From: Dryococelus australis
Lineage: Eukaryota > Arthropoda > Insecta > Phasmatodea > Phasmatidae
Direction: 5' to 3'
Assembly (NCBI GenBank): GCA_029891345.1
Contig: CM056997.1
Coordinates: 217,948,712 to 218,012,711 of the forward strand
Length of the DNA: 64,000 bases
Shown in pieces: positions 26,966 through 38,299 of this stretch (position 1 is its first letter; the number at the start of each line of letters is the position of its first letter). The position numbers and the translations under genes were made by a program. The notes below the pieces were generated by a model that was not told the origin of the DNA, did not search any database, and was given only the letters and a program-made list of their open reading frames with translations.

Positions 26966-28957
26966 CGATGAGCTGTGATAGATTTGTGTAGAAAGATGAT
27001 GAACGATGTATGGGTTGATTATAGTGTGATAGTTTATTGAGAGGCATATTGTTTAGGTGTTTGTTGTGTAGTGTTTTGCAAGATGCCATGTATATAAGTT
27101 ATGAATAATATCAAACATATGTTAGTTGGAAGTTATCATTGTTTATGGTACTTAAGGTTAAATTAATTGTGTTAATTATTCAATAATTATATACTAGTGC
27201 TAAAAAGTGTGTTCGACTTACAATGAAGCAATGAGAATGTTCTCATAACCATAGTTCTTGATTTTTAATGTTTGGTTTTTCATCTGTCGATGGGAAATTG
27301 GTTTCATCTCATTGCATCCATACTACTTGCAGTTTGATATCCGTTAGACCAATACTTTGGTTAAATTACTTGATACGCGATTAAAAGTAATATCTACTTA
27401 ACCTTTATAATTCTTGAACCGCAATCAATGCGTGTAGGACTTATATGTAAATATTCTCACTATATATGAATTTTTGTTATGTGGATAAACATATTCTATT
27501 CTTGATGATTGATAACATGTTTGCTCAACACTCCCGAAGTAAGCCTAACCTCTCATGTTCAATAAATTTTTTTTAAGTTTCTCAAAATGTTAAGTACCAT
27601 TGGTAATAATTATACATGGTGCTCTTCGGAAGTTTGCGAGAATTTGTTAGCCATTCACGAAACAGTCTTCCTAGAATAAATAAAAAGATTTAAATGACTG
27701 GTTATGATAGGGTATGTTCAGTAATGCACCGACTAGCATTATGTAAGGTTGATGTTTGTTGCGTAGTTATATCTTAGCACATGTGTTATTGCACTATATT
27801 AGATTAGCATGTTTTAAACTTAATGATAGATATAAATAATATTAATTTTAAATAATTATTTAATGTTAAATAATAAAGATGAGTGTGATTAAACAAATAT
27901 CGCACATAGTAATTCATATAAACGTATTTACCTCATTGGGATTTGAAACAAAGAATATGTTAATATACCTGTAAATGCCTGCATTTAGGTTGAAGTATTG
28001 ACTAAATCAGTATGTATGCTTGAATTTTGATGCTTTTCGAAGTAGGTTAATATAGTTACATATAAACAACACTTAAGCTTCATGTGAGATGAAAGAAGGT
28101 TTAATTGTTTAAATACTTGCTATGCAGATAAGATCTAAGTATTCTGGGACGATCGAATCGACTCTTAAAAAGAGCAGATCTTAACAAACATACTTTGTTT
28201 ATTGAGTTTTTATGTAATAAGCATGTTTTGATTGCTGTAGTATGGGGTAGCACGATTTGAGTGTAGCGAGTGTTTTATTTGGATTTTAATTTGGTTTTAA
28301 ATTATGTTATATAGTTACTTACAAAATGTAAATTTGGAAAAGTTTGTTTGTATATAATTATACTTTTAGTTAAATATGTGTGATAGTGTGAATTGGAAGA
28401 CAGATGTTGGAGTTTTTTCATTTGTGATATATATTGTGTTAAAATAGTTGTCAAGTATTAGTTTTGCTTTTAAAGTTTGATGGTATAGGGCTTTACAATT
28501 TTTGGTATGGTATGTGCAAATGAGTTGTGTAAGTGTGTGTATGTGCGTGCTTGAGTGTGTGTTTTGCTATTACATGATGAAATGGTTTATCAGAGTAATT
28601 TATTGAAATATTCTTCTGTCTATGGGTGTTGGTAATGTTTTAAAACCGCATTCAAGATTGTTTTTCCTGTTAGAGTTCGTTAACCTGACAGGAATAAAGC
28701 AGCAACTGTTCTGGCTTCACAATATCCTAGGGACAACATGTTAACGGCAAGGATTTAATCTTGAGCTTCCATTCCTTGGGAGCGGAAATATGTCGCTCTA
28801 CATATAATGTGCATACTTAACAAGTGTGCACAGAATGGTAGCATAGTATAAGTGTTATACATTCCACCCCTAATAATATTAATACTAATTACAAATTCTG
28901 AATCAAATGAAAAGGTAAATTACAATAGAAGTTTGGCTGTTTTCCTGAGAGGATATA

Positions 28958-29152
28958 TTGCTTTGGTGGATTTTTAGTTGTTTATTATTAATGTGTTTAC
29001 TTGCATACCTAGTAAATATTCTTTGCATATTTATGCAAGAATGGAGTTTCACGATAAAGTTAGTTACACAATTACATAATCATCCGATTACATCATTTAA
29101 CTGCGTTCCCTCCGCCATTCTCGGCCTACAACAGTTTACATCGAACATATAA
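28958..29152 (+). CDS. Small hydrophobic frame conserved in both arms, right copy (unproven)
   Basis: Same 64-codon length as the left-arm copy, with 11 amino-acid differences, many conservative (I/V, Y/F, S/A). Starts with TTG, so no clear start codon. The hydrophobic stretch at residues 9-25 is kept. There is no homology I can name. Confidence 0.25.
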   Translation: MLWWIFSCLLLMCLLAYLVNILCIFMQEWSFTIKLVTQLHNHPITSFNCVPSAILGLQQFTSNI

Positions 29153-29469
29153 CATGTTAGTGGAGCAGTAGACACCATGCTTTAGGGAAATTGTAAGAAT
29201 ATATTTCCCAGGATTTTTTTATGTTAAGTGAGTCGCCTAGAAATCGATCTTATTAATTTGCAAATAATATTACGCTAATTACTGCAATCAGTAATCCAAT
29301 ACAAATATAAAATGTTGTTAAATTCTAAATTAAAGTAATAATAATAGTATATTTTCTGCCCAATAATCGAACAAAAATCCTAAAACAACTCTACTAAGCA
29401 GGAGTAATAATAAAACAATTTTTTTTATAAAATTCGTAAAAAAAAAAAAAAAATAATAATAGGTGTTAT

Positions 29470-30227
29470 GACCGAGATTCGAACTCTCTAATCCGAAATT
29501 AACATCATATTTATTTAGCCTAGCACCTATTCCACTCATAATTTGAAATGTGTTAAAATCGGAAATGGAATAATATTACATGCACTGAGTAGGAATGGAA
29601 CCCAAATCCGAAAATAAAATTACTTTAAGTATTCCTAGTAACTACAAAATCCACAAAAGTATTTTAGTTAAATTATAAAATAAAATATTATTATTTGAGC
29701 TGACCGAGAATTGAACCGAGATACGAAATTATCATTAGATTAAGTAAGCCTAGCAACTACCTAACTCATAAATAAATTTAGGTTAAAATCAGAAATGAAA
29801 TAATATGACTTGCCCTGAGCAAGAATCAAACAAAATAATCCAAAATTAACATTACATAAATTAATCCCAGCAACTACCCAACTCACAAATAAAATTTGGT
29901 TAAAATCAGAAGTTAAATAATATTATGTACCCGGAACCAAGTATCGAAAACAAATAAAAAATTACCATTACTTTAATTAAACCTAGCATCCACCCAACCT
30001 ACAAATAAATTATGGTTAAATTGGGAAATAAAATAATATAATGTGGCCTGATTGAGAATCGAACCCAAATACAATATTGACATTAATGTTAGTAAGCCTT
30101 GTAGGCCTAGCAAATTCACAAATAAAATTTGTTTAAATTAAAAAATGATATAATATTAATTGACCTGACTGTGAATCGAACACAAAACCAACAATAACAT
30201 TAAATTAATAAGCTTACCCAACAAACA
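29470..30227 (-). repeat. tRNA-like tandem units, right arm, first block (~7)
   Basis: Units of about 115 bp. On the minus strand each has GGTGCTAGGCTTA-like and GGTTCGATTCTCGGTC-like blocks. B-box-like motifs lie near 29,478, 29,605, 29,715, 29,830, 29,945, 30,060 and 30,178. The array is interrupted at 30,228 by an inserted element and resumes at 32,263. Confidence 0.8.
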
Positions 30228-30481
30228 CAAAAAATACGTGCCGGAATCGGGCCGGTAAAAGATAACCGACAAACTCCAGCCAGATAATACCGGCCCGCTG
30301 TCTTATGCTGGAAGCAGCCTGATGGAAATATGAAATGGCGGCCGACTGTTTGCCGACAGTGTCAAAAATACACTGTACCGCTAACGCCAAGATACAAAAT
30401 GTATTCCAGCCCAACATAGACGAAAAGTACGGGCCAGAATCGGGCCGGTAAAAGCTTGCCGACAAGTTTCGGAATCTACAA

Positions 30482-30965
30482 CTGCTGGGTGGCAGCAAGA
30501 TGCCGGGCCTGCGGCGGCTGGATGGCGGCATAATGACGGCCTGCTGATGGGGGGGGGGGGGTGGCTGCAGCGGCTGGATGGCAGCAAGATGCCGGGGCTG
30601 CGGCGGCTGGAAGGCGGCAAGACGCCGGGCCTGCGGCGGCTGGATGGCGACGAGACGCCGGGCCAGCGGCGGCTGGATTGTGGTAATATGCCGGGGGGGG
30701 GGAGGGGCTGCAGCGGCTGGATGGCGGAAAGATGCCGGGCCTGCGGTGGCTGGAAGGCGGCAAGACGCCGGGCCTGCGGTGGCTGGAAGGCGGCAAGACG
30801 CCGGGCCTGCGGCGGCTCGATGGTGGCAATATGCCGGGGGGGGGGGGCTGCAGCGGCTAGATGGTGGCAAGATGCCTAGAGGAGGGGGGGGGGGCGCAGA
30901 GGCTGGATGGCGGCAAGATGCCGTGCCTGCGGCGGCTGTATGGCGACGAGACGCCGGGCCTCTGC
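30482..30965. repeat. GC-rich 33-bp minisatellite
   Basis: Units like GCGGCGGCTGGAAGGCGGCA-AGACGCCGGGCCT, period 33 bp, interrupted by G runs of 8-13. It is sharply more GC-rich than its surroundings. The period is a multiple of three, so several frames stay open on both strands (proline/alanine-rich or glycine-rich). These are not credible proteins. Several CCGG-rich units and G runs could form G-quadruplexes. Confidence 0.85.
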
Positions 30966-31109
30966 AGTGGCATGATGTCCAGAAATAAGCTGTATAACAA
31001 AGAAAAAAACCATAACTTTCGATTAAATTGAAGTAACTTTTATTTCTTCTTTACATATATTCATTTCATTTAGTCCTCAACACATAATATGAAATGGATT
31101 TTTTTTTTG

Positions 31110-31190
31110 CTTCCCATATGCAGGATTCGAACCTAATACCCTTGAGTTGACAGTCCAGCATGCTAACCTATACACCAGGGGGTAAGTTGC
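31110..31190 (-). pseudogene. tRNA-like sequence
   Basis: On the minus strand: CTGGTGTATAGGTTAGCATG (A-box region), then CTGTCAA, then TTAGGTTCGAATCCTGCAT (a full B box, GGTTCGAATCC) and a 3' TATGGGAAG like tRNA-Glu. The presumed acceptor 5' strand (CCCCCTG) does not pair with the 3' end, so it is a tRNA pseudogene or SINE head and not a working tRNA. Confidence 0.5.
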
Positions 31191-31504
31191 TGTTACTCTC
31201 CAGTAATTTCAAATTAGCATTACAGAAATTATTATAAATAAATGTATAAATTTCATGAAAATATAACAAATAATTATGAAATAATGATTATAAAAAAACT
31301 GCATCTTCGTTTCTTCAAAGGCTTGCAAAAACAACAGTTTTTGTTAGTTTTTAATATATCTGTCGCATGGTTGTACAAATGAAAAATATTTCAATATAAA
31401 AATGCTATGGGCTACAATATGACATATATAACCATGAAAACAAATATGCTAATGGTTAACAAATGGTCTCAAAATGGCATCATGCCGTTAGCAGTTAGCA
31501 CACA

Positions 31505-32135
31505 TCTTGCCTATTCAAAAAACACTTTCCGAAAAAATTGTCGGAAAAGGGACATCATATTAGTATCTGTATTGTGATAAAGAGAAATGTCTCAAAAACG
31601 TTAGCGGGTCGGAATTAATAAGATGACCAGCTTACCGCAAAAATAAAGCTGCTTTATCGGAATCAGGCCAGAATAAAATTTTTGCTGTTGGTGACATGTT
31701 GGCTGTGAGATACCACACCGACATAATTTAGGCGATATTCATCTGTCATCCAAAAAAAAATACAGTGGGCCATTGTCTTTTATCTAACGGCAAACATACT
31801 GTATCAAAACAGACGTCTTGCAGATAACAGCTTGCTAACGTCTTGCCTATTCAAAACACTTTTCAAAAGTTTGTTGGCAAAATTACATAATATTTGTATC
31901 TTTATCATGATAAACATCCATGTCTCGAAAACGTTAGCGGGCTAGAATAAACAAGATGTCGGCCAGCTAACCGTAAAAAATGATGCTATAGCGGAATCGG
32001 ACCAGAATATTATATTTACTATTGGCGACATGTTGGCTGTGAGGTATCATGCTGACAAAATTTAGGTGATATCCATCTGTTTACCAAAAAAAAATTCATT
32101 TGGTCGTTGTCTTTTTCTAACTGCCAACATACTGT
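31505..32135. repeat. ~295-bp direct duplication inside the inserted element
   Basis: 31,505-31,805 and 31,842-32,135 align with CTTGCCTATTCAAAA, AACGTTAGCGGG, GACATGTTGGCTGTGAG and TTTAGG-GATAT-CATCTGT in order, at a 337-bp offset. They are clearly diverged, so the duplication is old. Confidence 0.8.
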
Positions 32136-32262
32136 CTAAAGAAAGACGTCATATCATTGTCAGATGGCTGTCTTCTGATATTGAAACGACAGTTGCTGGC
32201 AGTACAGGTATCGGGCCGACAATTTGCCTACACTTTGCCGACATTTTGCCGACAGGTCGTGT

Positions 32263-33690
32263 TTGCTGGCTAGCAACTACCAACCTCACAAATATAATTT
32301 GTTTAAAATCCGAAAGGTAAGTATCCTGACCAAGAATCGAACCCAAATCCAAATTTAACATTACAATAAGTGATCATATCACCCACCCAACACACAAATA
32401 AAATTTGGTTAAAATCGAAATGAAATAATATGACATACCCTGACTTAGTATCGAATACAAATCCAAAATTAACACATTAATTAAGCCGAGTACCTACTCA
32501 ACTCACAAATAAAATCTGGTTAAATTAGGAAATAAAATAATATTTCATGGCCTAAGCGAGAATCGAAACAAATCCAAAATTAGCATTACTTGTAGTAAGC
32601 CTCGCACCTAGCAAACACAAATAAAACTTGGTTAAATTTGAAAATGGAATAATGTTTTTAGATTTGACCGAGAATTGAACCAAATCCAAATTAACGTTAC
32701 ATTAAGTAAGCCTGGCACCTACCAACTACACAAATAAAATTTTGATAAAATAGGAAATTAAATCATATTATGTACCCTGACTGAGAATAGAACCTAAATC
32801 CCAAATTAACATTGTAATAAGCGAGCCTGTCACATACCCAAATCACAAATAAAACTTGGATAAAATTGGAAATGAAAAAAATATTTCGTACCCTGACCGA
32901 GTATCGAACCCAATTCCAAAATTTACTTTTCATTAAGTAAGCTTAGCAGTTACCCAACTCCCAAATGTAGTTTTTTTTTTTTTATTGGAAATGAAATATT
33001 ATTACGTGCCCTGACCAAGAATCCAACCAAAGTCCAAAATTAACATTAAATTAAGTTAGCCTAGCACCTATCCATCTACAAATAAAATTTGGCTATAATC
33101 GGAAATGACAAAATATTACGTGTCCTGACCGAAAATCGAACCCATGTCCAATATTAACATTGCATTAAGTAAGCCTAGCATCTACCCAACTCATAAATAA
33201 GATTTTGTTAAGATCGGAAATGAAATAATATTACGTGTTCTGACCAAGAATTGGACCCAAATACAAAATGAACATTATATTAAGTAAGCTTAGCTCCTAC
33301 CCAACTCATATATAAATTTTTTTAAAAATCGTAAATGAAATAATATCAAGGGACCGAGAATCGAACCCAAATACAAAATTAACGTTACATCAAGTAAGCC
33401 TACCACCTACCCAACTCCCAAATAAACTATGGTTGAAACGGAAATGAAACCAAATTACGTACCCTGACCGAGAATCGAACCCGAATACAAAATTAATATT
33501 ACATTATGTAAGTCTAGCATATACACAACACACAAATAAAATTTGGTTAAAATCAGAGATGAAATAATGTTACGTATCCTGACCGAGAATCGAACCCAAA
33601 TAAAACATTAACATTACATTTATTAAGCCTAGCACCTACACAAGTCACTATTAAAATATGGCTAAAATCGGAAATAAAATAACATTATTT
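32263..33690 (-). repeat. tRNA-like tandem units, right arm, second block (~12)
   Basis: About twelve ~115-bp units with CCTGACCGAGAATCGAACCC (the B-box inverse) near 32,338, 32,457, 32,570, 32,680, 32,790, 32,905, 33,025, 33,138, 33,255, 33,365, 33,480 and 33,590, alternating with AAGCCTAGCACCTACCCAAC. These units are more uniform than those of the left arm, as expected for a recently expanded array. Confidence 0.85.
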
Positions 33691-33744
33691 GGGTAAATAC
33701 GTCTTTGATGAGTATGTACTTGGTGAGTTTATTACTAACTACAT

Positions 33745-33800
33745 TTATAAAAGGACTTAAACGCTTAATTGACCTTGTGAGAAAGGGTTTAAGGTAAATA
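33745..33800 (+). other. Short conserved leader-like motif, right arm
   Basis: TATAAAAGGACTTAAACGC, then TTAATTGACCTTGTGAGAAA. It matches the inverse of 12,201-12,254 and the start of the polymerase-remnant frame at 62,690 (AAAGGGCTTAAACGAATAAT, TTGAC). A TATAAAAGG box-like core is present. Confidence 0.55.
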
Positions 33801-34012
33801 GGCCGTGTTGTAAGCTAAGTGGTGTTTTCATTTGATGTTCGTAGTGGTTACATAATTAATTAAAAATAAAATTAATATTTCCTCTATGTGTACTATAATT
33901 CAAGATGGTGATTGTTATAGTCACAAAATAATTTATCTGACTAGATATTCTTATCTGTCTAAAAAAAATAAGAATCTTTTGATACGTCGCTTGATTTTGT
34001 TTATTTTGTAAA

Positions 34013-34018
<6 letters not shown>

Positions 34019-34061
<43 letters not shown>
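34019..34061. repeat. (TA)n microsatellite
   Basis: About 21 TA dinucleotides in the right arm. No matching long tract is present at the equivalent point of the left arm. Confidence 0.95.
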
Positions 34062-34062
<1 letters not shown>

Positions 34063-34364
34063 CATTTAAACACATAACTTTTCTATAAAATTTTGTTTTT
34101 AATATTTGGCTGCTGTGAAGCCACAAACAAAATCTTTAAATAAGAGTTTGTGTACATATATTTTCATACATATTTCTTAGAAAATTTTATGCTTTAAATA
34201 TATAAATATTTCTTAAATACCTAATTAATTGATGAAAACACATTTTAAATAATTAATTGTTCAATCATGATATATACTACAAATTGGTTTTGAATGTATG
34301 AGTTTGTAGGTGTTTTCTTTTATGTTATACCTTATTAAGATTTAAATTTCAACTTATGTTTCAG

Positions 34365-34435
34365 TGGTTCAGATTGATGAGCGTTAGTCAATCTAGCGAC
34401 CTATGGGTCCCCTGTTCAAGTCCACAAGGATGTGA
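34365..34435 (+). other. tRNA-like sequence in right arm
   Basis: GTGGTTCAGATTGATGAGCG and later CCTGTTCAAGTCCACAAGG resemble a D arm and B box. It is the inverted partner of 11,600-11,665. Relic only. Confidence 0.4.
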
Positions 34436-35319
34436 AGTTTTTTATAGTGTATAAGATTTCTGCATATAGCATGTATAATTAATCATTATTTAGGTTAAGC
34501 AGGACCCTAGCGCTCGTAGTAACAGATAATAGAAATAACCAATACAGTGTCTGTGGCAGGTGAGCAACATACAGTTCATTTAGCAGCCATTGCAATAACT
34601 TGCGCGCTACGTAGCGGGCTATGGCGACATCAAGACACACTGGCGTTATCAAGTTGCTGATGTGAGTACTGGAACAGAGTTCGATTGGTTGTACTTGCGC
34701 ACCTTCTAACGAGTAACTCTACAAGTTGGCTGGTGGCCGATGATGACATCATCTAACAAGCAAGTATGTATATAATTTAATACAGCCTACCTCGCTGTAA
34801 AGGAATGTTAGAGGGGAGGGGGTTTGGGGGAGGGATTAAGCAATTACTGTACAGCAGAGGGCAGGGTGGAGTGATAGTATAGCAGGTATCCAGAATAAAT
34901 AACCAGAGGAGAAGGGAGCCTAGAATCTCGCAGCAGGGATCCGATCTAAGCCGAACTAATCACAACACATCTTGTTGTGAAGGATGGTTTGTGAAGGAAG
35001 TGGTGGTTGTTTATGCAGATGAAGGGGTTGGAGCATGCAGAGTCGATTGTGGATGTGATTGTGGATGTAGAGCAAGTGAGATAAAACCCTTCCCAGATTA
35101 ATTTTATGGCACTATGTCGGAGCTATGGAGTGATTGTGGAGTGTGTGTGGTGTTAACTGCAGAGCATGTAGGCGAATTGAAGAGTTTAAGGGGTTATTCT
35201 AGGTGAGATGAAACCCATTCCAGGTGAATCTTATGGGACTGCGATTGGCCTTATCGTGCAAGATTGTCGAGGACATCGTCCTTCGCCTCTTAGTCTTGGA
35301 CTGGCACGCTCCCACTAAT

Positions 35320-35325
35320 AGTGTG
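35320..35325. repeat. Target-site duplication AGTGTG, right copy
   Basis: Follows the element terminus CTCCCACTAAT. The next codon after the duplication (TAC) continues the transposase reading phase lost at 10,877. Confidence 0.85.
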
Positions 35326-36840
35326 TACAAATACTCTTGATGCAAACCCTTATCAAAATTTGACAGTCAAAAAAACGAGTGTAGAAACCATTTTCTTAGA
35401 AACTATAGCAAAAAAATAATAACTGTGAGTGAAAAATACTGCTCAAGGAATTCCAACACTAAGAAAGTTGTTTCTAGCAAAATGAGTAAGATGTTCTCTG
35501 GGGTACACGAAACTATTTTATACAGGAAATCTCATTAATGTGACGAGCACTAATGTCTTGCAACTAAGTGTGACATCGAAAATGGTCCAAGCCACGTGTT
35601 CGGTGTACATAACGATTATACTGAGCTAGGTTACTTCTATTCGGGGCCAAAGGAAGGATAACAGAATGTTGTTCCAGATTTAATACACAGTGGCATGTAT
35701 TCTCACATCACCAAAGCTGCTCCATACTTGGCATCTCATTCCCATAGCTCGATCCATGATGTAGACAACAACACTGTAGAACAGTTCAATGTAACTGTAG
35801 TTATATTTTCTGGCGAGAAAAGAGTAAATTACTCTACAAAACTCTCATATCAGGGTAGATTTGCAGATGCTGTTATAGAACACAATACCAAAACTACCCA
35901 TTATGTACTCCACAAATCCATGTTTAAATTTATAAGCCAGAATGGAATGGCAAAACGTTTAGTATTTAGACGTCAAGGAACTAGAGCTCGTTAGTCCAAG
36001 AGGAATAAATCTGCCAGATCCCAAAGGAAACAAGCCAAAAAGTCATTCATCTCATTATTCGGAGACAAGGATTATGGAACAAACTGTCAAAGACCTGACA
36101 TGGATCCAGATATGTATAAAGAGGAAGAGAACAAATTTTTGAAGAATCTAGAGATGTCAGAAGAAGATCGTCGTCAAACTGAAAGAAGTGCAGTTCTTCA
36201 GTTAGGAAGTGGGCAGTGGCTTGAAATGAAGAGGAAAATGCTCACAGTTTCTAGCTTTGGAAAAGTGTGTCGAAGGAGAACAACAAGCTGTGTCAAGCTG
36301 GTCCAGAACATACTTTATTCTTCCGATATTGTGAAGGTCCCTTCAGTAAACTATGGCAGGAAATCGAAAAAAAAGGTGCTAATAAACAACTTGAACAACA
36401 AATAGGAATAAATGTTGAGAAGTGCGGTTTGGTCATAGAAAAAGAATTTCTCTTTTTGGGCTCTACACCAGATGGTTTGAGCGGAAACACAGGGAACGTG
36501 GAAATTAAATGTCCATCATCAGTAATCTGTAAGAATGTTGATTTGGCAGCGCAAGCAGGGAAAACACGATATCTTAACAGGCAAGGAAATAAATTTGAAC
36601 TGAGAAAAATTACAAATATTGTTACCAAGTGCATTACCAGTTACATATTGCAGAAAGCGATGACTGCATTTTCGCTGTCTGGACATCTGAAGAAAAAGAT
36701 ATTTGTGACATAATTGAAAGAGATGACCCATTTTGGAAAGAAAAAAATGGAACACACAATTTTACAATTTTACTATCACTGTATGGTGCCCGAGTTATTA
36801 GATCCCAGACACACTATAATCATGGACAATCGTAATACGT
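35326..36840 (+). pseudogene. Mutator-like transposase / YqaJ nuclease gene, 3' half
   Basis: Continuation of the gene broken at 10,877, same strand. Blocks in order: ECRNHFLRN (about 35,380), NGPSHVFG (35,580), IHDVDNN...EQFN (35,750-35,790), GDKDYG..CQRPDMD (36,060-36,105), GSGQWLEMKRKMLTVSSFGK (36,200-36,265), then a YqaJ-type PD-(D/E)XK nuclease core with TPDG (36,468-36,479) and EIKCP (36,501-36,515), then AVWTSEEKD, ERDDPFW and LLDPRHT (36,795-36,815). Broken: several in-frame stops in the first 700 bp (for example near 35,338, 35,521, 35,660 and 35,992) and three frame shifts, near 36,375, near 36,610 and before 36,789. The nuclease core Asp, Glu and Lys are all still readable. Related proteins are widespread in arthropods and appear transposon-linked. 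Confidence 0.8.
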
Positions 36841-38290
36841 TTTAAATTTCAGAGGCTAAGGAAATGGTTAAAAACAAAAATGGTGAAATTCAAACAGTAC
36901 AGAGTTGATTGCAATATGTTCTCATGCGTTTGTAATATCCGTAGGGACAAAGAAAATCCAGAGTGCATTCAAAAAGTTAGGTAACTTACTAAATCAGCAT
37001 TATACATACTACCCACTTCTTTCTATACGTGTGGATGATCGTTTGTTTAGTAAATTAAAAGATTCGAAAAATACAGCGTTATAAAATTGCATCTTAATTG
37101 CAGTCTCATTATCTTAGCAGGTATTAATAAAAACATCAAACTTTTGACATTCCAAGAAAATATTTTTGTAGGTTTTACAAACACAAGTCTTATTTACAAT
37201 AGTTGCAAAAATTACTTTTGTATATTTTCAAGGGAAATATTGCATATTTACAACATGCCATTATGTAAAATATACGTCTTGAAATACGTGTTTCCATGTT
37301 TATAAAAATAACACGAAGTGAACAGTGCTTAATAGTTAAAATATGACGTTAGCTTATCATATTCCACGAAAACGTGTCGTAAATTTCATTGCACTTTTAT
37401 TGCAGTGTTATGCAAGAATAATGGGCCCCTGCCCTGTGGGGGGGGGGGGGGCCCACACCCTTCTTGTTGCTGCACCCCAGAGAACAATATTAAGTTTTAT
37501 CTTAGGTGCCTATTACATGTATTTTTTTACTCGCACTGTCAAAAAAGATATCACTTTTTACAATTAAATATAGCATTATGTGTTGCAATTGTTTAAGTGC
37601 GACGAATAGTATTGCCGGAGTCCCAAACATTACTGTTATGAAGCGAAATGATTTCAAGCAATTTTTTACTGTTCTTGATTTAATAATTTGTGATATTTTC
37701 TGTACTGTACGTGAAGGAAAGTTGATAGTTGACATTTTAAATATTATAAGAACGTTTTGAATTTTCTTCACACTGTATTTTGTATTATTAAACTTATTCA
37801 TTGTCATTAATCAAGAGTGATTGCCACGACTTCTAAATGTCAAATTTAATAGTTGATGTAATCGTTTGTTGTATTGTGCTGTGATATAACAACTCGAAAA
37901 TAAAGTATAAAGTATCTAAAATAATACCTCATCTACAATTATTTTGCATATTTTTTTATATATGCCTCCCTCATTCTTGCAACTTGATAACGAATTAATT
38001 TTTTTTTGACGTTTTGGCTTGTTTGTTGTATGTAATCTTGGCATTGAAAATCAAGTCTTGCTTTGTATTAGAAAGTTGCAGTAACGAGTTGTGTAGACTA
38101 TTTGCCGGCAGAGGACTTTAAAGATGCACCCCACTATAGACTGCTCACAGCAAATAGAGAGCTTTTGAAGCCCTAGTTACTTCTCTTACAGCCATTTTTT
38201 ATCCTTTAACTAAATTTTAAAATGAATATTGATATGTTAATAATAAGCAGAGTGTGTATAGTCCACGGCTCTCGGAAGTTAAAGTCTAAG
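36841..38290. other. AT-rich non-coding stretch
   Basis: No gene recognised beyond the transposase tail. A run of 14 G at 37,438-37,451 is the only striking feature. Confidence 0.5.
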
Positions 38291-38299
38291 GCTAAAATA

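Larger units (their letters stand above)
30228..32262. mobile_element. Inserted ~2-kb element with short inverted ends
   Basis: Interrupts one tRNA-like unit: the unit's left part (TAAGCTTACC) is at 30,220 and its right part (CTAGCAACTACC) at 32,268. The ends are CAACAAACAC on the left and the inverse of CAGCAAACACG on the right, about 10 bp. Subterminal GCCGACA/GCCGGTAAAAG motifs recur. Inside are a GC-rich 33-bp minisatellite, a tRNA-like stretch and a ~295-bp internal duplication. No transposase is seen, so it would be a non-autonomous DNA transposon of unknown superfamily. The exact edges and target duplication are uncertain. Confidence 0.55.
10878..35319. mobile_element. Giant inverted-repeat element, Polinton-like, 24.4 kb (fossil)
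   Basis: Bounded by AGTAGTGGGAG on the left and the inverse of ATTAGTGGGAG on the right, with a perfect 6-bp flanking duplication. AGT-type termini plus a 6-bp duplication are Polinton traits. Parts in order: left arm (10,878 to ~15,130), 111-bp satellite core (~15,120-23,556), zinc-finger-like remnants, a 1.7-kb segment shared with the Polinton-related region at 58.5 kb, and an expanded right arm (~26,830-35,319). No polymerase, integrase or capsid gene is recognisable, so it looks non-autonomous and broken. Arms differ at about 9% of sites over one 195-bp stretch, so it is not recent. A foldback element of another superfamily is the main alternative. Confidence 0.7.
26966..35319. repeat. 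Right inverted arm of the 24-kb element
   Basis: Inverse of the left arm with the same order of landmarks: AT-rich inner part (26,966-28,500), GT tract (28,520-28,562), small hydrophobic frame (28,958-29,152), tRNA-like units (29,470-33,690), leader-like motif (33,749), tRNA-like relic (34,365), terminal block (34,480-35,319). It is about twice as long as the left arm because the tRNA-like array is expanded and contains a ~2-kb insertion. Confidence 0.85.

Noticed and set aside
30214-30988. Proline/alanine-rich and glycine-rich frames in the GC-rich region
   Set aside because: By-products of a 33-bp minisatellite, open on both strands, without homology.
31110-31190. Functional tRNA gene
   Set aside because: A and B boxes are present, but acceptor strands do not pair and the anticodon stem is poor.
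10878-35319. A Mutator-type element inserted by the transposase it interrupts
   Set aside because: The duplication is six bases and the tips start AGTAGT, which fits Polintons. Mutator-like elements normally duplicate 8-11 bases.
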